From assembly GCA_903923395.1 (NCBI GenBank), contig CAIXXM010000004.1, positions 1-33,564 of the forward strand: 33,564 bases of DNA, read 5' to 3'. Shown here piece by piece: positions 24,249 to 31,995 of the stretch; position 1 is the first letter of the stretch; every line of letters starts with the position of its first letter. Under the pieces are notes generated by a model. The model did no database searches and was not told the DNA's origin. It worked only from the letters and a program-made list of their open reading frames with translations. The translations under genes were made by a program, and so were the position numbers. This stretch comes from an uncultured Acidobacteriia bacterium (GTDB taxonomy: Bacteria > Acidobacteriota > Terriglobia > Bryobacterales > Bryobacteraceae).

Positions 24249-26714
24249 TTATTTACAAATTGCCCGGCCGGTGCCGGCGTGGGAAGTGGTGTCCCAGAGC
24301 AGCGTCTGTTTACCGGTCGCGCACAGGACTTCCGCCGTGTTGGCGCTCTGGTGAATGTGGAGCATGGCACCCTTGGAGTTATCCACGCCGCGGCTGAGGC
24401 CGGTATCCATCAGAAAGAGCAGGCCCCAGCGCTGAAACGCTTCGCCGGGTTGCCGCGCGATGTTGTCTTCAAAGACAACCGTGTTGGGCTGGTGACCCAT
24501 CACGAAATGGTTTACGCCCATGGCCTTCGCGAAGCCAGCGAGCAGATCCTTTTCGTGAATTTTCGGCAAGCCCATGTCGATCCAGGGCTTGCCGCCGGGT
24601 CCATTTTCGCCGAGACGGGCTTCGAGCAGGGAATTGGGATCGGCCAGCATCTGTGTCCCCCAGCCATCCTTCTGGATGCCGGCGCGGATCTGCCCGTCGA
24701 GTTGCGCCAGTGTATGACCGTTGGTGTTGCCGCCGTGCGAGAAAAACCAGTCATTCACGCGGGCTCCGGCTGGCAGGCTGCAGAGGAAAGTACCAAGGTC
24801 CCCCTGGCAGGCAGCAACCTCTTTGGCGGAGGTGCCTGCCTTCTTGAGTTCCGCCCGGAAGTCATCGAATTTCTTGGGGCCGGAATCCGTGAGAAATTCG
24901 GCTTCATGGTTGCCTAACACGGCGATGACGCGGCCGCCCTGCGCTGGTGCGGCAAGCTGCAGGCCCCGGATGGTGCGCAGTGTGTCGACCATCCGGGGGC
25001 CCTTGTCGATCATGTCGCCGAGGTAGACCAGAACGGCCTTGCCGCCCGTCCAGGAAATGCCGTCATCTGAAAGTTTGGCGGCTTTGAGGAGGGCGAGCAT
25101 GCGTTCCACATCGCCGTGGACGTCCCCGATCGCATAGATATCTTCCGCGCCATCGACTTGCAGAATCGCCGGATGCGTATTCCAGTCGCGGGCCGATTTC
25201 GCTCCGGCAAGGAAGGCGGCGAGCGGCAGGTGCTGGTCTTTGATGGCGGCCGCGATGATGCTGGCGTTCAGTTCCGCACCGGCGCGGCTCGTGTGTGTGT
25301 GCGGGTCACCGAACATGGGCTCAACTTTTTCAGGGCCAAGCTCTTCGTATTTCTTCGAGATCAGCTCATTGAGATCAATCACGGCAACGTGCTCTGCCGC
25401 CGCGACCTCACGGGCCCACACGGCATATTGTTCCCTGGCAATCTTGCCGTCTTTCCAGGTCTTGCGCGGAATCAGGGTGCACATGACCGGTGTGGCCCCC
25501 GCGGCTTTGGTCTCCGCAATGAACTTGCGCAGATACCAGCCATAGGTATGGACGGTCTCATGCTGTTTGGTGATCGGGTTGTCGATCTCCTTCGTCTCTT
25601 CGCCCGAACCCTTCAACGTGCCGCGCGCCCGTGCGGCGTCATCGAGCGGTCCGTTGTCATTGTGGCCGAACTGCATCATGACGAAGTCGCCGGGTTTGAT
25701 CATCGCCTTGACACGGTCCCAGTGCCCCTGTATGAGGTAAGTGCGGCTGCTGAGTCCACCAACGGCGCGGTTGACGACGTTGATTTTCGATGTGTCGAAG
25801 AGGTCGACGAGCGGCTCACCCCAGCCCCACTGGCCCCCCGCGCCATCGCCGCGTCCGTTGCGCACGGTCGAATCTCCAATCAGAAAGAGTGTGGGCAGGG
25901 CAGGGTTCGCCGGAACCGGCATTTTCATGGGCGCACCGTTCGTGGAGGTGACAGGCGGGTAGGGCTCGACGGCGCGGCCTTTGTCCGAGAGCAGTGCGAT
26001 AAACGGGGAATTCTTCATGCCCTTCAGGCCGGCCACGACGAGTTTGGCGTTGAGGTCAGCACCCGCCGGACTGGTATGTGTGTGGTCTTCCGGGAACAGG
26101 AGTTTGACCTGCGACTCGCCCATTTCCTGGTATTGGCTGGCGATGACCGGACTGAGGTCGAAGAAGGGCGAGTTGGTCTGTTTCCCGATGGCTGCGGTCC
26201 ATTCGCCATACTGGCCCAGCGCGCTTTCCACCTTGCCGTCTTTCCAGATGTTGCGGACGGTGGGGGAGAGCAGGATGACGGTGGCGCCTTTACTCCTGGC
26301 TTCATTGGTCATCTTGCGCATGTAGAAGCCGAAGGTGTGGACGGTTTCCTTCGAGCCATCGGCGACTGTGACTTCCTGGGTCTCTTCGCCGAGTCCGGGC
26401 AGGGAAGCGCGGAACTTGGGTTTATCGGGCGCGCCGCCGTCATTGTGGCCGAACTGGAGCAGGACGTAGTCGCCGGGTTTGAGTTCGGCCATGACTTTGT
26501 CCCAGAGACCTTCGTTGACGAAGGTGCGGCTGCTGCGCCCGCCGCGGGCCCGGTTCAGGACGTTGACCTTGGAGGCATCGAAGTAGGAGGCAACCGGATC
26601 GCCCCAGCCGCGGTGGTCCGTGTTGTTGGCGGTGGAGTCGCCGACGACAAAGATGGTGGGCGTGGCCGCGAGACAGGCGGTTGCGGTAAGCAGGAGAGCG
26701 GTGAGGCGGAACAT
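24249..26714 (-). CDS. Exported three-domain protein: two SGNH/CE12-like esterase domains plus PPP-type metallophosphatase
   Basis: 821 residues with a signal peptide (to about residue 17). Domain 1 (about 18-240) is a rhamnogalacturonan-acetylesterase-like SGNH hydrolase: GDS with Ser27, GHND (89-92), and DHTH with Asp210 and His213. Domain 2 (about 272-500) repeats it: GDS with Ser282, GHND (350-353), and GDPHTH (469-474), where the Asp is one place off. Domain 3 (about 520-800) has PPP phosphatase motifs GDVHG (530-534), GDMIDKG (566-572), GNHE (601-604), SHGG (659-662) and GHQP (740-743), closest in style to Shewanella-like/bacterial PPP enzymes. The ATG at 26714 is chosen over an upstream frame extension that runs into the tRNA gene. 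Deacetylation of pectic polymers is likely; the phosphatase substrate is unknown. Confidence 0.9.
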   Translation of the reverse strand: MFRLTALLLTATACLAATPTIFVVGDSTANNTDHRGWGDPVASYFDASKVNVLNRARGGRSSRTFVNEGLWDKVMAELKPGDYVLLQFGHNDGGAPDKPKFRASLPGLGEETQEVTVADGSKETVHTFGFYMRKMTNEARSKGATVILLSPTVRNIWKDGKVESALGQYGEWTAAIGKQTNSPFFDLSPVIASQYQEMGESQVKLLFPEDHTHTSPAGADLNAKLVVAGLKGMKNSPFIALLSDKGRAVEPYPPVTSTNGAPMKMPVPANPALPTLFLIGDSTVRNGRGDGAGGQWGWGEPLVDLFDTSKINVVNRAVGGLSSRTYLIQGHWDRVKAMIKPGDFVMMQFGHNDNGPLDDAARARGTLKGSGEETKEIDNPITKQHETVHTYGWYLRKFIAETKAAGATPVMCTLIPRKTWKDGKIAREQYAVWAREVAAAEHVAVIDLNELISKKYEELGPEKVEPMFGDPHTHTSRAGAELNASIIAAAIKDQHLPLAAFLAGAKSARDWNTHPAILQVDGAEDIYAIGDVHGDVERMLALLKAAKLSDDGISWTGGKAVLVYLGDMIDKGPRMVDTLRTIRGLQLAAPAQGGRVIAVLGNHEAEFLTDSGPKKFDDFRAELKKAGTSAKEVAACQGDLGTFLCSLPAGARVNDWFFSHGGNTNGHTLAQLDGQIRAGIQKDGWGTQMLADPNSLLEARLGENGPGGKPWIDMGLPKIHEKDLLAGFAKAMGVNHFVMGHQPNTVVFEDNIARQPGEAFQRWGLLFLMDTGLSRGVDNSKGAMLHIHQSANTAEVLCATGKQTLLWDTTSHAGTGRAICK

Positions 26715-26721
26715 CAGGTCT

Positions 26722-26727
26722 AGTTTA
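26722..26727 (-). promoter_or_regulatory. -10-like TAAACT 7 nt before the three-domain esterase gene
   Basis: TAAACT on the minus strand, 7 nt before the ATG at 26714, with no Shine-Dalgarno between. It is identical in sequence and spacing to the site at 22275-22280. Confidence 0.4.
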
Positions 26728-26772
26728 GCTGGAGAGGGGAGGGTAGGTGGGGTGGGGATGGCGGGAAAAGGT

Positions 26773-26849
26773 TGGTCGGGGCGGCCAGATTCGAACCGGC
26801 GACCCCCTGCGCCCAAGGCAGGTGCGCTACCAGGCTGCGCTACGCCCCG
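26773..26849 (-). tRNA. tRNA-Pro (anticodon UGG)
   Basis: Read on the minus strand the 77 nt begin CGGGGCG, which pairs with CGCCCCG at the 3' end, followed by discriminator A and an encoded CCA (26773-26775). The anticodon arm is CCTGC-CTTGGGC-GCAGG, giving TGG. The T-loop GTTCGAAT and D-arm AGCGCAGCCTGGTAGCGC are normal for tRNA-Pro. The gene stands alone, between the cytochrome gene (divergent) and the three-domain esterase gene. Confidence 0.96.
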
Positions 26850-26929
26850 ACAATCTACTGCTTACACCAGTTTAAACTACCGGGATCGCATTTTGGCATT
26901 TTGCGTGCTCCCCATCCGTCCAGCCGCCC

Positions 26930-29536
26930 ATGAATCGTCCCCAAACCCTGATTTACCACCTCCTGTTGAGAACTTTTGCCGCAATGGTGCTGCTGCCGGT
27001 GGGGCTTTCTGCCGCAGCGAACTATACCGTTCTCGGCTGGACCGAGTTCGGCGTGAATCCCATGGAGCGGGGCTATTCGGTCTTTGCCATTTATCCCCCG
27101 TTCGTGACCATTCATGCCCAGGTGGTCGATGGCTCCGGGGTGCTCGTAAAATCGGGCAGCGGGATTCAGGTCACCTATGAAGCGCTCGCCGATCCGAATG
27201 CCAGCACCAACTCAACCTCCACCGGAAAGACGGATTTCTGGACCTATGCCAAATCGCTGTTCGGCTTGACCACCGGACCCGATACAGGAATCTACGGCGC
27301 ACCGATGCCCGGTGCCACCCGCCAGCCCATGCAGTTTGAAGCTTCTCTCAACCGCTTCACGGCCAAGGGCGTGCCGTTCACGCCTTACGATGACCAGCGG
27401 AACATCAATTACTACCCGCTGCTGAAGATCTCCGCTCTGGATGCCGCGGGCAACGTGCTGGGCAGCGCGCGCCTGGCGATTCTGGTGTCGAACGAAGTCG
27501 AGTGCCGGAGTTGCCATGCGTCCGGCGCGAATTCCGCAGCCCGGCCTGCCACGGGCTATGTCAATGATCCGGACCCGAACCGGGATTTCAAGCTGAATAT
27601 CCTCGCTCTTCACGATTCGAAGAACGCGCGGAACCCGGTGTATTCGCCGATGCTCGCCACAGTGGGTTACTCAACGGGTGGCTTGTTGCCGACAGCTTCC
27701 GGCGGCACACCGGTTCGCTGTGAGGTCTGTCATGCCTCCAACCGGCTGGGTACTCCAGGCCAGGCCGGGGTGGAGGCGCTGACCACCGCGATGCACGGGC
27801 ATCACGCCGGGCTCATCGATCCCAAAACGAACGACACTCTGGATAATGCCACGGACCGCGCTGCCTGTTACAACTGCCATCCGGGTGCGGCCACACATGG
27901 ACTGCGCGGAGCAATGGGCCACTCGGTGGCGGCGGACGGCTCGGTTCAGATACAGTGCCAGAGTTGCCATGGAAACCTGTCGGCACTGGCTGATCCGAAC
28001 CGGCAAGGCTATGTCAACCTGCCGAATTGCCAGGCCTGCCACACTACCACGGCACCTTACAGGCAGACGAACGCGTTTGTCTCCGGCGGGAAGCTCCGGA
28101 CCACCAGCGATGCCACCTTTGCCACCACAGGCAATGGCCTCTTCAGTGCGTCCGTGGGGCATGGCGGCTTGCAGTGCTCGGCGTGTCATGGTTCCACGCA
28201 TGGTGAGTTTCCAAGTGGCGCGGGCAATGAGAACTTGCGGAGCCAGGATGCGCAGGGTAACTCCGGTGTGATTGCCGATTGCACGGTCTGCCACAAGAGT
28301 GGAGTAACATCGTCGAACGGCGGTCCGCATGGCTTGCATACCGTGGGCATCAACTGGGTTTCACTGCATCCGGATTATGCCGGACGGGGCGCGGCAACGT
28401 GTGCCACTTGTCACGGGCCAGGGTTCCAGGGCTCGGTATTGTCGCGTGCTTCGGTAAACAGGAGCTTGAATACCAGCTTCGGCACAATCACCATGTTCCC
28501 CGGCTATCAGGTGAGTTGTTATACCTGCCACCTGGGTTCCGGCGGAAACGGAAGGAGCGGCCCGGGACTTACTCTGAGTAACACCTCTGCATCCATAACC
28601 GGCGGGCAGAGCGTAACTATACCGGTAAGTGGAGTAACCAGCAGCACGTTGCGGATCTTGCAGCAAACTCTGAATGGCACCGCCCATGTTTCAGGAAGCT
28701 CCATCATCTATCAAGCCAATCCGGATTTTGAAGGGACGGATCAAGTGACTTATGCCGCGGTGAACAGTGCGTATAAGGATTCCAATCTGGCAGTGGCGAC
28801 AATCAAGGTAACGGCACCGTCGCGCCCTGTCTTTCCAGCAGCGGGCGTGGTAAGTGCGGCCAGTTATACCGGACCGCTGGCACCGGGTATGATCGCAATT
28901 TTGCAGGGGAAGGGTCTGGGGCCTGCCAACTTACAATCTTACGAACTGAATTCGGGAGGTTTCTTTGAGAAGGCCATCGGCAGTTTGAAGGTTTTCTTCG
29001 ACGGCGTTGCGGCACCTTTGCTCTATGGCCTGGATGGGCAAACGGCGGCAATTGTCCCTTACTCCGCAGCCGGCAAATCAAGCACGAATATCACCGTGCA
29101 ATATAACGGGGCCACTTCCGCCGTGGTTGCCGTGCCGGTAGCTGCGACGTCGCCCGGCGTATTCTCAGCCAATGCTTCCGGTCAGGGCCAGGCCGCCGCT
29201 TTGAATCAGGATGGCACGCTAAATTCCGCTGCGAATCCGGCTGCCGCAGGGTCTGTGGTCACTCTGTATCTCACTGGCGATGGCCTGGAGACACCGCAGA
29301 CGGCGGATGGCCAACTGAACATCGGGACCTACCCGGCGACCGCTGCTCCCGTGACAGTAACTGTTGCCGGAAACCCTGCCGCGGTTGCTTATGCCGGGGC
29401 CGCACCCACTGCCGTCGCCGGCTTGATGCAGGTGAACTTTACCGTCCCTGCCAACACGCCTTCGGGCACAGCAGCCGTTGTGGTCAGTTGTGGCGGAACG
29501 CAGAGCCAGAGCGGGATCATGATCCAGGTGCGCTAA
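26930..29536 (+). CDS. Exported nonaheme c-type cytochrome with Ig-like and Solibacter-type C-terminal domains
   Basis: 868 residues with a signal peptide (to about residue 29). Nine CxxCH heme-binding motifs are visible, starting at residues 192, 264, 313, 343, 367, 416, 451, 491 and 530, with many extra His (for example 228, 289, 291, 323, 331, 411, 467, 470) able to act as distal ligands. Residues about 555-630 form an Ig/cadherin-like beta domain (GTDQVTYAAVNSAY). Residues about 632-868 match the TIGR03437 domain typical of Solibacter exported proteins (SAASYTGPLAPGMIAILQGK, SPGVFSANASGQGQAAALNQ). The family resembles extracellular or outer-surface multiheme electron carriers; partners are not visible. 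It ends sharing bases with the hldD stop. Confidence 0.9.
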   Translation: MNRPQTLIYHLLLRTFAAMVLLPVGLSAAANYTVLGWTEFGVNPMERGYSVFAIYPPFVTIHAQVVDGSGVLVKSGSGIQVTYEALADPNASTNSTSTGKTDFWTYAKSLFGLTTGPDTGIYGAPMPGATRQPMQFEASLNRFTAKGVPFTPYDDQRNINYYPLLKISALDAAGNVLGSARLAILVSNEVECRSCHASGANSAARPATGYVNDPDPNRDFKLNILALHDSKNARNPVYSPMLATVGYSTGGLLPTASGGTPVRCEVCHASNRLGTPGQAGVEALTTAMHGHHAGLIDPKTNDTLDNATDRAACYNCHPGAATHGLRGAMGHSVAADGSVQIQCQSCHGNLSALADPNRQGYVNLPNCQACHTTTAPYRQTNAFVSGGKLRTTSDATFATTGNGLFSASVGHGGLQCSACHGSTHGEFPSGAGNENLRSQDAQGNSGVIADCTVCHKSGVTSSNGGPHGLHTVGINWVSLHPDYAGRGAATCATCHGPGFQGSVLSRASVNRSLNTSFGTITMFPGYQVSCYTCHLGSGGNGRSGPGLTLSNTSASITGGQSVTIPVSGVTSSTLRILQQTLNGTAHVSGSSIIYQANPDFEGTDQVTYAAVNSAYKDSNLAVATIKVTAPSRPVFPAAGVVSAASYTGPLAPGMIAILQGKGLGPANLQSYELNSGGFFEKAIGSLKVFFDGVAAPLLYGLDGQTAAIVPYSAAGKSSTNITVQYNGATSAVVAVPVAATSPGVFSANASGQGQAAALNQDGTLNSAANPAAAGSVVTLYLTGDGLETPQTADGQLNIGTYPATAAPVTVTVAGNPAAVAYAGAAPTAVAGLMQVNFTVPANTPSGTAAVVVSCGGTQSQSGIMIQVR

Positions 29537-30537
29537 CTCGTGATTGCCTCATCGCCCAGCCTGCGGTCATGCTGCAGGTAGTTCTGGATGTAATCCGCGA
29601 CCGCATCCCGCAGTGGTGTGACCGGCTCGCGATACCCGGTGGCTTGCAAGCGGCTGATATCCGCCTGCGTGAAGTACTGATATTTTCCGCGCAGGGCTTC
29701 GGGCATGTCGATAAAGTCGATTTCCGGCTCGCGCCCGAGCGCCGCGAAGACGGCATGCGCAAGATCCAGCCAGGAGTGCGCGATTCCAGACCCGACGTTG
29801 AACAGACCGCAGCGGCTGCTGTCTTCGGCCAGGTGGATCGTCATGGCGACAGCGTCTTTGACGTAGAGAAAGTCCCGGCGCTGCCCGCCATCAGGGAACT
29901 CGGGCCGGAAGCTCTTGAACAGCTTGATCCTGCCGGTCGTCTGCACCTGATGAAATGCCTTGTGGACCATGCTGCGCATGTCGCCTTTGTGATCTTCATT
30001 GGGTCCGAAGATATTGAAGTACTTCAGGCCCGTGATGCGATTCGCATAGCCTCCGGCAAGGGCGTGCTGGTCGAAGAGATGCTTCGAGTAGCCATACATA
30101 TTCAGCGGCCGGAGGGTATGCAAGCCGCGCTCTTCGGTGAGTCCGTCTTCGAGGGCGCCATAAGTCGCAGCTGAGGAAGCGTAGACAAATCTTGCATCGT
30201 GCGAGAGTGCCCAGGAGGCCAGCTTTTTTGAATATTCGAAATTATTGCGGATCAGATAACTGGCGTCAGTCTCCGTGGTGGCGGAACAGGCCCCCAGATG
30301 GAACACGGCGGCGATATCTTCGAGGTGGCTGTGGCGGGCTTCCACCGCAGCCAGAAGGTCATCTGCTTCCATGTAGTCTCTGAATTGCAGAGGAACCAGA
30401 TTGCGCCATTTCTCTGAGGTTCCCAGAACATCAGAGATCAGAATATTGTCGTACCCGCGGCGGTTGAGCGCCCACACCAGCGCACTGCCAATGAAACCAG
30501 CCCCGCCTGTCACCAGGATTTTACCGCGACCAAGCAT
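29533..30537 (-). CDS. hldD: ADP-L-glycero-D-manno-heptose-6-epimerase
   Basis: A 334-residue NAD(P)-binding short-chain epimerase making the heptose precursor of lipopolysaccharide inner core. GGAGFIG (11-17) is the dinucleotide fold; LGACSATTETDASYL (81-95) is a HldD hallmark; the catalytic pair is Tyr148 and Lys152 in YGYSK. GQRRDFLYVKD fits substrate binding. Its presence indicates a heptose-containing LPS. The ATG at 30537 has no Shine-Dalgarno, but TGCTATTCT, an extended -10, ends 8 nt upstream. Its stop overlaps the cytochrome's stop tail-to-tail. Confidence 0.95.
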   Translation of the reverse strand: MLGRGKILVTGGAGFIGSALVWALNRRGYDNILISDVLGTSEKWRNLVPLQFRDYMEADDLLAAVEARHSHLEDIAAVFHLGACSATTETDASYLIRNNFEYSKKLASWALSHDARFVYASSAATYGALEDGLTEERGLHTLRPLNMYGYSKHLFDQHALAGGYANRITGLKYFNIFGPNEDHKGDMRSMVHKAFHQVQTTGRIKLFKSFRPEFPDGGQRRDFLYVKDAVAMTIHLAEDSSRCGLFNVGSGIAHSWLDLAHAVFAALGREPEIDFIDMPEALRGKYQYFTQADISRLQATGYREPVTPLRDAVADYIQNYLQHDRRLGDEAITS

Positions 30538-30545
30538 AAGAAACG

Positions 30546-30554
30546 AGAATAGCA
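30546..30554 (-). promoter_or_regulatory. Extended -10 (TGCTATTCT) 8 nt before hldD
   Basis: On the minus strand TGC precedes TATTCT, matching the TGnTANNNT extended -10 pattern, and the ATG follows after 8 nt. No Shine-Dalgarno is present, consistent with a leaderless or near-leaderless hldD transcript. Confidence 0.45.
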
Positions 30555-30590
30555 GCCGTAAGACAGGTGCCTGTGGTGATTGGACTCAGC

Positions 30591-31991
30591 TCATTGGACG
30601 CGGAGGATCGCGCAAGAAGCAACGGAGTCAATGTCCACTCCGGTGCCATCCTGCACGTCGTAAACTTCCAGGTCTTTCTCCTTGCCATCGGGCAGATACA
30701 AACTGGCACTCGTAAACTTCCCCAGCAAGTGTACTGTGATGTTGTCGATTGGATAATCGGCATAGTTCACCAGTGCAACCACTGCCGGCCGCCCGGCTGG
30801 CGCGGCGTGAAAGCTGGAAAGCACGGAGGAAACATTGAACAGGCGCACGCCGAGATTCCGGCGCCCGATGACATCAGACACCTCCTGCCACATGGCATCC
30901 AGCAGTTTGAGTTGTTTCGCGTCCAGTGTGTTGGCGGTGCTGTTGGCCCCGAAAGCATCCTGCCAGCCTGCGGGTGCCGTGAGCATTCTGCCTCCATTCT
31001 GTTGCCAGGTGCGCAGGACGTCTTTCTGGGCTGGTGTAAGTGCTTCCGGTTCCACGTTCAACGTGATCGAGACGCCGTCGAGCATCCGCGGGGAAAGGAG
31101 TGCCGGTGACACGGGCCGCACGGGTGTATGCTTCGTCGAAATCATGTCCATTATGCCCCCGGAGATCAGCGCACCATGTTGTTCATCCTGCAAAATTGCG
31201 AACTTGCCACCCGGGGGAAGGTCGCGCGTCAGGGGGTGTTGCTCAAACCATGTGGTGAGCGCGGCGATGCGGTTCCAAGTCTTGACCGCGCGCGGGTCCT
31301 GCCGGGAAAGCGCGGCGGTGAGATTGCTGTCGAGGGAGATGATCCAGTGCGCGCCGGCCGCGGCGGCATCCGCGACGGCCTGCAGGTAGCGTTCCGGCAG
31401 GATGACCTGCTTTTCCGGTGGCCGGATTCCCAGCCAGATCTGCGCGCCGCCGCTCATCATGCGGGCGGCCTGCAGCAGGCCCATGTTGGTGTTAATCCAG
31501 GCAGAACCCGTGGGACCCGCCTTGGATTTTCCATCGTCCTGAATTTCGATTCCGGGCCACACGCCGGAGGTCGTGGCGAGGATTGGTTCCTGCGAGCCAA
31601 AGTTCATTCGCGTGGCGGGCGTGATTTCGACGAGAAGCGCGTTCCGCCCTTGGATCTCCCCGCGCAGCCTGGCCGCAAGAGGCGCCGGAAAATCACCTTC
31701 GAGCACGATGCCACGCGCCTTGGCATCCAGCAGTTTCTGGACTTGCCGGGCGGCATCGGGGCCAGGCCGGACGATCCCCAGGGCGAGCAAATCCCTCTTT
31801 CCCGCGGCTTCGGCCAGGGCAGGGAATTCGGGGCCTGGTTCCATGAGCAGGCAATTGACCGCCGACCCCTGCAGCAGGGAAAGCGCCGCAGGGTCTGCGA
31901 ACTGCCAGCGCATGGGTACCAGTCGCGCCGGCTCGATGGCAGCCTGCGCCGCGGCGGCGAACAGCAAGCCTGCAAGCAGGGGAAATCTCAT
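30591..31991 (-). CDS. Exported protein of unknown function, possibly glycoside-hydrolase-like
   Basis: A 466-residue protein with a clear signal peptide (MRFPLLAGLLFAAAAQA). I do not recognise a family with confidence. Residues about 25-245 alternate strand and helix (LLALGIVRPG, GIVLEGDFPAPL, QIWLGIRPPE, HWIISLDSN) like a barrel; about 255-360 resembles a Rossmann-like module with GGKFAILQDEQHG and LRTWQQNGGRMLTAP, as seen beside some glycosidases; the end (VVALVNYADYPIDNITVHLLGKF) looks like a C-terminal beta-sandwich. No catalytic residues can be named. It starts 4 nt after the amidase stop, so it is coupled to it. The ATG at 31991 is chosen for the signal peptide. Confidence 0.8.
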   Translation of the reverse strand: MRFPLLAGLLFAAAAQAAIEPARLVPMRWQFADPAALSLLQGSAVNCLLMEPGPEFPALAEAAGKRDLLALGIVRPGPDAARQVQKLLDAKARGIVLEGDFPAPLAARLRGEIQGRNALLVEITPATRMNFGSQEPILATTSGVWPGIEIQDDGKSKAGPTGSAWINTNMGLLQAARMMSGGAQIWLGIRPPEKQVILPERYLQAVADAAAAGAHWIISLDSNLTAALSRQDPRAVKTWNRIAALTTWFEQHPLTRDLPPGGKFAILQDEQHGALISGGIMDMISTKHTPVRPVSPALLSPRMLDGVSITLNVEPEALTPAQKDVLRTWQQNGGRMLTAPAGWQDAFGANSTANTLDAKQLKLLDAMWQEVSDVIGRRNLGVRLFNVSSVLSSFHAAPAGRPAVVALVNYADYPIDNITVHLLGKFTSASLYLPDGKEKDLEVYDVQDGTGVDIDSVASCAILRVQ

Positions 31992-31995
31992 GCGC

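Noticed and set aside
23001-26723. Two long + strand frames (over 500 codons each)
   Set aside because: They lie opposite the dehydratase and three-domain esterase genes and read as Arg/His/Ala-rich non-protein sequence.
26715-26816. N-terminal extension of the three-domain esterase upstream of 26714
   Set aside because: The added residues (GGRRFESGRPDQ) are a translation of the tRNA-Pro gene; the ATG at 26714 yields a proper signal peptide.
26773-26849. tRNA-Pro as an integration site
   Set aside because: No integrase, direct repeat of the tRNA 3' end or change in gene style was seen on either side.
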